NCBI GenBank assembly: GCA_000151295.1
Contig: GG745333.1
Span: 1,079,395 to 1,089,731 of the forward strand
Length of the DNA stretch: 10,337 nt
Direction of reading: 5' to 3'
Origin: Allomyces macrogynus ATCC 38327
Lineage: Eukaryota > Blastocladiomycota > Blastocladiomycetes > Blastocladiales > Blastocladiaceae
The position numbers and the translations under genes were made by a program. A model generated the notes under the pieces. The model was not told the DNA's origin, made no database searches, and saw nothing but the letters and a program-made list of their open reading frames with translations. Shown piece after piece: positions 6,268 to 10,337 of this stretch; position 1 is the first letter of the stretch, and each line of letters opens with the position of its first letter.

Positions 6268-9200
6268 ATGCGCGCCGCGTGCCAGCTCGCCATCCTGAGA
6301 AGTCTCGTCACTTCCTCGACGCCGTTCTGCCCTGCTCGTCCCTTCACGGCAACCACGTCCTTCACGCCGCTCCTCCCGCCGACGCCGTATTTGAGCCTTT
6401 TGTGCCCGCTGCGCGCGCTCTTTCCGCTCTTCACTCGGGCCGCGACCTTCTCCACCATGTCAACCCCGCCTCGCGCCGTGCCCTACACGGTTCTCGCCGA
6501 CACGGCGCAACTACGGCGCCCGGACCTCGACGAGCGTGCCTACCGTCTGATCCGGCTCGACCATTCGGGTTTGACGGCACTCGTCGTTTCGGACCCCAAG
6601 ACCGACAAGGCAGCCGCCGCGCTCGACGTGCATGTCGGGCATTACCAGGACCCGGACGACTTGCCGGGGCTCGCGCACTTTGCCGAACATCTGAGCTTTA
6701 TGGGCACGAAAAAGTACCCGCGCGAAAATGATTACGGCGATTATTTGGCCAAGCATGGCGGGCACTCGAACGCGTTCACGTCGCATTCGCATACGAATTA
6801 CTATTTTGGTGCGTTGATGTTGTTGTTGGCTCCAGCTTGGACAGAATCAACCATAGAACCAACACTCTCCGTGGCGATGGCGGACATGATCGTGTAGAAG
6901 TGCACGCCGACCACCTTGATGGCGCGCTCGACCGGTTCGCGCAATTCTTCCACGCGCCGCTCTTTTCCGAATCCTGCACCGACCGTGAGCTGCGTGCCGT
7001 CGACTCCGAGAACAGCAAGAACCTTCATGTCGATTTATGGCGGCTCAGCCAGCTGCGCAAGTCGTTGTCGGACCCAAACCACCCGTACCACAAGTTTGGC
7101 ACCGGCAATCTCGACACGCTCTGCACGATCCCGGGGCAGCGCGGGATCGACGTGCGCAAGGCCCTGCTCGACTTCCACCAGAAATACTACTCGGCGAACC
7201 TGATGCGCGTCGTCGTACTCGGCAAGGACCCGCTCGAAACGCTCACGCAGTGGGTCGCTGATCGGTTTGCGCCTGTGCAGTCGAACGACGCGCCCGTGCC
7301 CGCTGACACGATTACCACGCACCCGTGGGATTCCAAGGACCACAATTACGCGGGCCATCTCGTGCGCGCAAAATCGGTCAAGGACACCAAACAACTCGTG
7401 CTGCGGTGGCGGTTCCCCGCGGCCTACGCGCACTGGCGCGCGAAACCCGACCACTACCTGTCGCATCTCGTCGGGCACGAAGGCCAGGGGTCGCTACTGT
7501 CACTGCTCAAGCACAAGGGGTGGGCGACGGACTTGTCGGCGGGTGCCGAAGGTGTCGGGCACGCGTTTGATTTCTTCATTGTCACGGTCGTCCTGACCGA
7601 GTCGGGCTTTGCGCAGTGGCACGATGTGGTTGCCGCCGTCTATCAGTACCTGGCCGTTTTGCGGCAGGCGCGGCCCTTGCCAAAGTGGATCCACGACGAA
7701 TTGCAGGTCATGGCGGATATCCGGTTCCGGTTCCAGGAGTTGGGGTCGGTCTCGAGCTGGGCGTCGCGGATGGCCGGGTTGATGCAGAAGCCGCAAGTCC
7801 CGCCGGATCTCGCGCTTGCCGCGTCGACGCTCGTCCTGGATTGGCGACCGGACTTGATTGAGCAGGGGCTCGATGCGCTGTTGACCACGGACCCGCTCGT
7901 GATGCTCACCGCGCCGGCATTTGGCGAGTCGTGGACGCCGTCGGCCAAGGAAAAGTGGTACGGGACAGACTACTCGGTCGAGAAACTCGACGCGGCGCGG
8001 TTCGACCAGTGGCGCGCACAGAGACCCGACGCGGCGCTGTCCTTGCCAGCGCCCAACGCGCTACTGCCCAAGAACTTGGACGTTGTGCGGCACACGACCA
8101 AGCAGCCGCACCCGCACCTGATCAAGAACACGCCGCTCGTCCGGTGCTGGGCGCAGGTCGACGACACCTTCTTTGTCCCGCGCGCGTCGCTGACTGTGAG
8201 GTTCAAGACGCCCGTCATCAATGCGAGCCCGCGACACTATGTCCTAACGGAACTGCTCGTCGAGTACGTCGAGGACGTGCTCAACGAGGATAGCTACGAC
8301 GCGCACCTCGCGGGGCTCTCGTCGAGTATATCCATGGGACCGGACGCTGTGCGGATTGGTCTCTACGGGTTTGCCGATAACCTCAACGTGCTGCTTCTCA
8401 AGATGGTCGATGCGTTGCTCGACCCGCACAAGATCGCCGCCGTGTTTGATCGCCTCCACCGTAACAAGCTGCGCCGGCTGCGCAACTGGGACCTCGAAGC
8501 GCCCTACCAGCACGCCATGTTCGACCTGCATGTCGCGCTCGAAGAGACCGTCTGGTCCCCGACCGACCGGCGCGCGGCCATCGAGACCCTGACCCCCGCC
8601 GACGTCGCGGCGCACGCACGCACCTGGCTCGCGTCGGGCCTGCTCGTCGAATCCTACCTGCTCGGCAACGTCCCGAGCGAAAAGTACCTCTCCTGGATGG
8701 ACGCCGTTGTCGCCCGGATCCAGACCGCCTTCCCCACGATCCTGCCGCTGACCCCACACCAGCGTACGTCCCGCCGCGCCGTACACTTGCCCGTCGGCAA
8801 CGCCGTCGCGTCCCGTGCAGTCACGCACGCGCAGAACGTGAATTCGGCCGTCGACTGGTACGTGCAGGTCGGTCCCGCGACCGACTACCGTGCGCGCGTG
8901 CTTGCCGGGCTCGTCGTACACTTGGCCCGCGAACCGGCGTTCAATATGCTGCGCACGCAAAGGCAGCTCGGGTACCTGGTGTTCACGGACTTGAGGCGGC
9001 AGGCGAATACGGTGGGCGTGCGTGTGCTCGTCCAGTCTGAGTATTCCCCGGCGCACGTGGAGGAGTGTATCGAGGCGTTTTGGCGCGATTGGGTGAGGGA
9101 TACGTTGCCGCGAATCACGGAGGACGAGTGGAACCGGCATGTCGGGGTGTATGTGGACGGGTTGCTCGAGAAATCCAAGAACCTCGCGCAGGTCGCGAAC

Positions 9201-9506
9201 CGGATGTGGGGCGCCGTCGCGTCGGATTTATACGACTTTGATTCGCGCGAGGTCATGGCGGGGATCGCGAAGGGGGTCGGGTTGGCCGAAGTGGCCGCGT
9301 TTGTCGCCACGCATGTGGCGCCGTCGAGTCCAGCGCGGAGGAAGATGTCGGTGCATTTGGTGTCGCAGGTGCCGAGCAAGAAGGTGCCGGACACGGACGA
9401 GGCGAGAGTTGAAGTGACGGTCGCGAGGCCGACGGTCGAGATTGCGGATTTGGTCGAGTGGAAGGCGAGGCAGGCGTTGTTGCCGACGGCGATGGTGAAG
9501 CTGTAG
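6268..9506 (+). CDS. STE23: M16A metalloprotease, insulin-degrading enzyme / Ste23 family
   Basis: Zinc-dependent peptidase that encloses and degrades short peptides. The yeast relative processes a-factor and the animal enzyme degrades insulin and amyloid peptides. The model is join(6268..6808, 6898..9506), 1049 residues, or 986 from the in-frame ATG at 6457. The inverted zinc motif is HFAEH (137-141), followed by LSFMGTKKYP. RELRAVDSE (210-218) supplies the remaining conserved acids, Glu211 and Glu218, with the spacing from His141 to Glu218 equal to that in human IDE. Further marks are HKFGTGN, GHEGQGSLLS (near 372) and FNMLRTQRQLGY (862-873), the Arg/Tyr pair used in substrate binding in the C-terminal half. 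All four M16 repeats appear present and the catalytic residues are intact. The protein ends in VKL. The first 63 residues have no acidic residue and several Arg, resembling a mitochondrial presequence. The ATG at 6457 has the stronger context (ACC before ATG). Confidence 0.95.
6809..6897 (+). other. Intron of the M16 protease gene (89 nt, phase 1)
   Basis: The donor is G|GTGCGT and the acceptor GTGTAG|AA. Splicing rebuilds a Glu codon and gives TNYYFEVHADHLDGALDRF, which matches the family at the junction. If the intron is retained the reading stops at the TAG inside the acceptor, after 209 residues, separating the HxxEH motif from Glu218. Confidence 0.92.
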
Positions 9507-9641
9507 AGGGATGGACCGACGTGCCGTCGTATCGTCGGAGGGTCGACCGCTGGGGTCGAGGTGGAGAATGTTTGCAAACCCGTGCTGATTCGCTTGCTGT
9601 TGATCGTTGGCCCTGGCGGGGCCTGATTCGATGTTGGATCC

Positions 9642-9647
9642 ATTAAA
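9642..9647 (+). terminator. Candidate poly(A) signal of the M16 protease gene
   Basis: ATTAAA, the commonest variant of AATAAA, lies 136 bases after the stop codon in an A/T-rich patch (CCATTAAATTT). The position suits a short 3' UTR. Confidence 0.45.
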
Positions 9648-10024
9648 TTTGATGCAACAAGAGTGTGAGCATTGAACAGGCATCATGAAGTGTGGCCGTC
9701 ATTTGCATATTGAAAGAAGTGGTCAAGCATCGGAGAGCACGCATCAAGAGAGCCAAACATGCACACACAGCAAAGTGACAGCCTTTCCACGACTGTCGTT
9801 GAACGAAGCACCAGAAAGCGACCGATGCACGACATCATGGATTTACTTTCTGCAAATTGTTCCCCATGTGCACGTCCACGCTCTCCACCAGTTTCCGAGA
9901 CACTTCCACCGTCATGTCTGCGGGCATGCTCGCACCACAGCCATTGCTGTTGACAAGCAGCTCACGCCGTCAAGATCATGGGCCATGCCCGGAAGGGCGG
10001 ACCTAATCCAAAAAGAAAGCGAAT

Positions 10025-10052
10025 GATGACGCCGAAACGATGACGGCGAAAC
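10025..10052. repeat. Imperfect 14-bp tandem repeat with TGACG cores
   Basis: Two adjacent copies, GATGACGCCGAAAC and GATGACGGCGAAAC, differ at one base. Each holds a TGACG core like the half-site of ATF/CREB-type bZIP factors. They lie about 145-170 bases upstream of the right-hand TATA box. Confidence 0.7.
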
Positions 10053-10098
10053 CCCAGCGAGACTTGAAGTGATGTCGCGGGGTAAGACACGACGACGA

Positions 10099-10111
10099 GA
10101 CGGCGGCCGTC
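10099..10111. promoter_or_regulatory. Inverted repeat GACGG-N3-CCGTC
   Basis: A perfect 5-bp inverted repeat with a 3-bp spacer contains CGG and CCG triplets, the layout recognised by dimeric Zn2Cys6 factors of fungi. It ends about 86 bases before the TATA box at 10197. The motif is short and the DNA is GC-rich, so chance is a real alternative. Confidence 0.3.
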
Positions 10112-10196
10112 CTCGCCGGCACGCTCGTACTGTCACAGGCGCGCGCGTGCTTTACGGTCGCGGATGCAACGACAACACACGGGTGACCGCTCGCTG

Positions 10197-10203
10197 TATA
10201 AAA
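10197..10203 (+). promoter_or_regulatory. TATA box and C/T-rich leader of a gene beyond the right edge
   Basis: TATAAAA is followed by a C/T-rich stretch (10235-10280) typical of fungal transcription start regions. There is no ATG between the TATA box and the end of the window. The leader is therefore at least about 100 nt if transcription starts near 10230, and the coding region lies outside. Confidence 0.6.
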
Positions 10204-10337
10204 CCCGTGCCACGCCCGCCGCTCTGACCCAACATCCGCAGCTCGCTCTCTCACGCATCTCTTCTGCTCTCCGCACTGGTCCGGTCCAAGACTCGGTCGC
10301 GTTCAACTCGACTTGCTCTCGCGCCCCGACTGCCCGA

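Larger units (their letters stand above)
9648..10190 (+). other. Intergenic stretch before the right-hand promoter
   Basis: I see no convincing gene. The longest frame (9685-10026, plus, 113 codons) has mixed third-position bases and a His/Ser/Cys-rich, domain-free product, unlike the real genes here. The part from about 9640 to 9980 is visibly lower in G+C than the flanking coding DNA. The distal part carries the repeat and CGG-N3-CCG site listed separately. Confidence 0.55.

Noticed and set aside
6117..6731. 204-codon plus-strand frame with an ATG in fair context
   Set aside because: It overlaps the protease start in another frame, lacks family features and is not maintained past the conserved protease region. 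It may matter only as an upstream out-of-frame start.
8244..9140. 298-codon minus-strand frame
   Set aside because: It is antisense to the C-terminal half of the M16 protease and shows only the mirrored codon bias.
9685..10026. 113-codon plus-strand frame in the right intergenic region
   Set aside because: Third-position base use is mixed, unlike every supported gene here, and the product is His/Ser/Cys-rich with no domain or signal.

Overview
The window is nuclear DNA of a GC-rich fungus. Evidence: G/C-ending codons dominate, introns are short (68-89 nt, GTRCG donors, TAG acceptors), starts have an A or G at -3, TATA boxes are eukaryotic, and the genes are a fungal-type glycerol-3-phosphate acyltransferase, a mitochondrial EF-Ts and a Ste23/insulin-degrading-enzyme protease. 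EF-Ts is known to be missing from budding yeast, so a Saccharomyces relative is unlikely. The compact, intron-poor, GC-rich style would suit an early-diverging zoosporic fungus such as Blastocladiomycota, but that placement is a guess.

Layout, left to right. Bases 1-213 are the 3' flank of the first gene. Bases 214-2681 (minus) encode a complete three-exon Sct1/Gpt2-type acyltransferase, with a TATA box at 2919-2925 and a GGCAC x4 tandem repeat behind it. About 800 bp without a convincing gene follows. Bases 3752-4429 (minus) encode an unrecognised single-span, proline-rich membrane protein that may have a further 5' exon reaching 4767. Bases 4957-5949 (minus) encode mitochondrial EF-Ts. A divergent intergenic region (5950-6267) separates it from the plus-strand M16 metalloprotease gene (6268-9506, one 89-nt intron). 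The last 830 bp hold that gene's 3' flank and, near the right edge, a TATA promoter whose gene lies outside the window.

These look like ordinary housekeeping genes: ER glycerolipid synthesis, mitochondrial translation and peptide degradation. They do not form an operon or a pathway. The one functional link visible is that the divergent pair (EF-Ts and the protease) both carry an N-terminal stretch that looks like a mitochondrial presequence. I found no mobile element, CRISPR array, tRNA/rRNA gene or convincing new multi-gene system. The points most worth a second look are the protease's two in-frame starts, the unrecognised membrane protein and its exon structure, and an acyltransferase intron that can be retained without breaking the frame.
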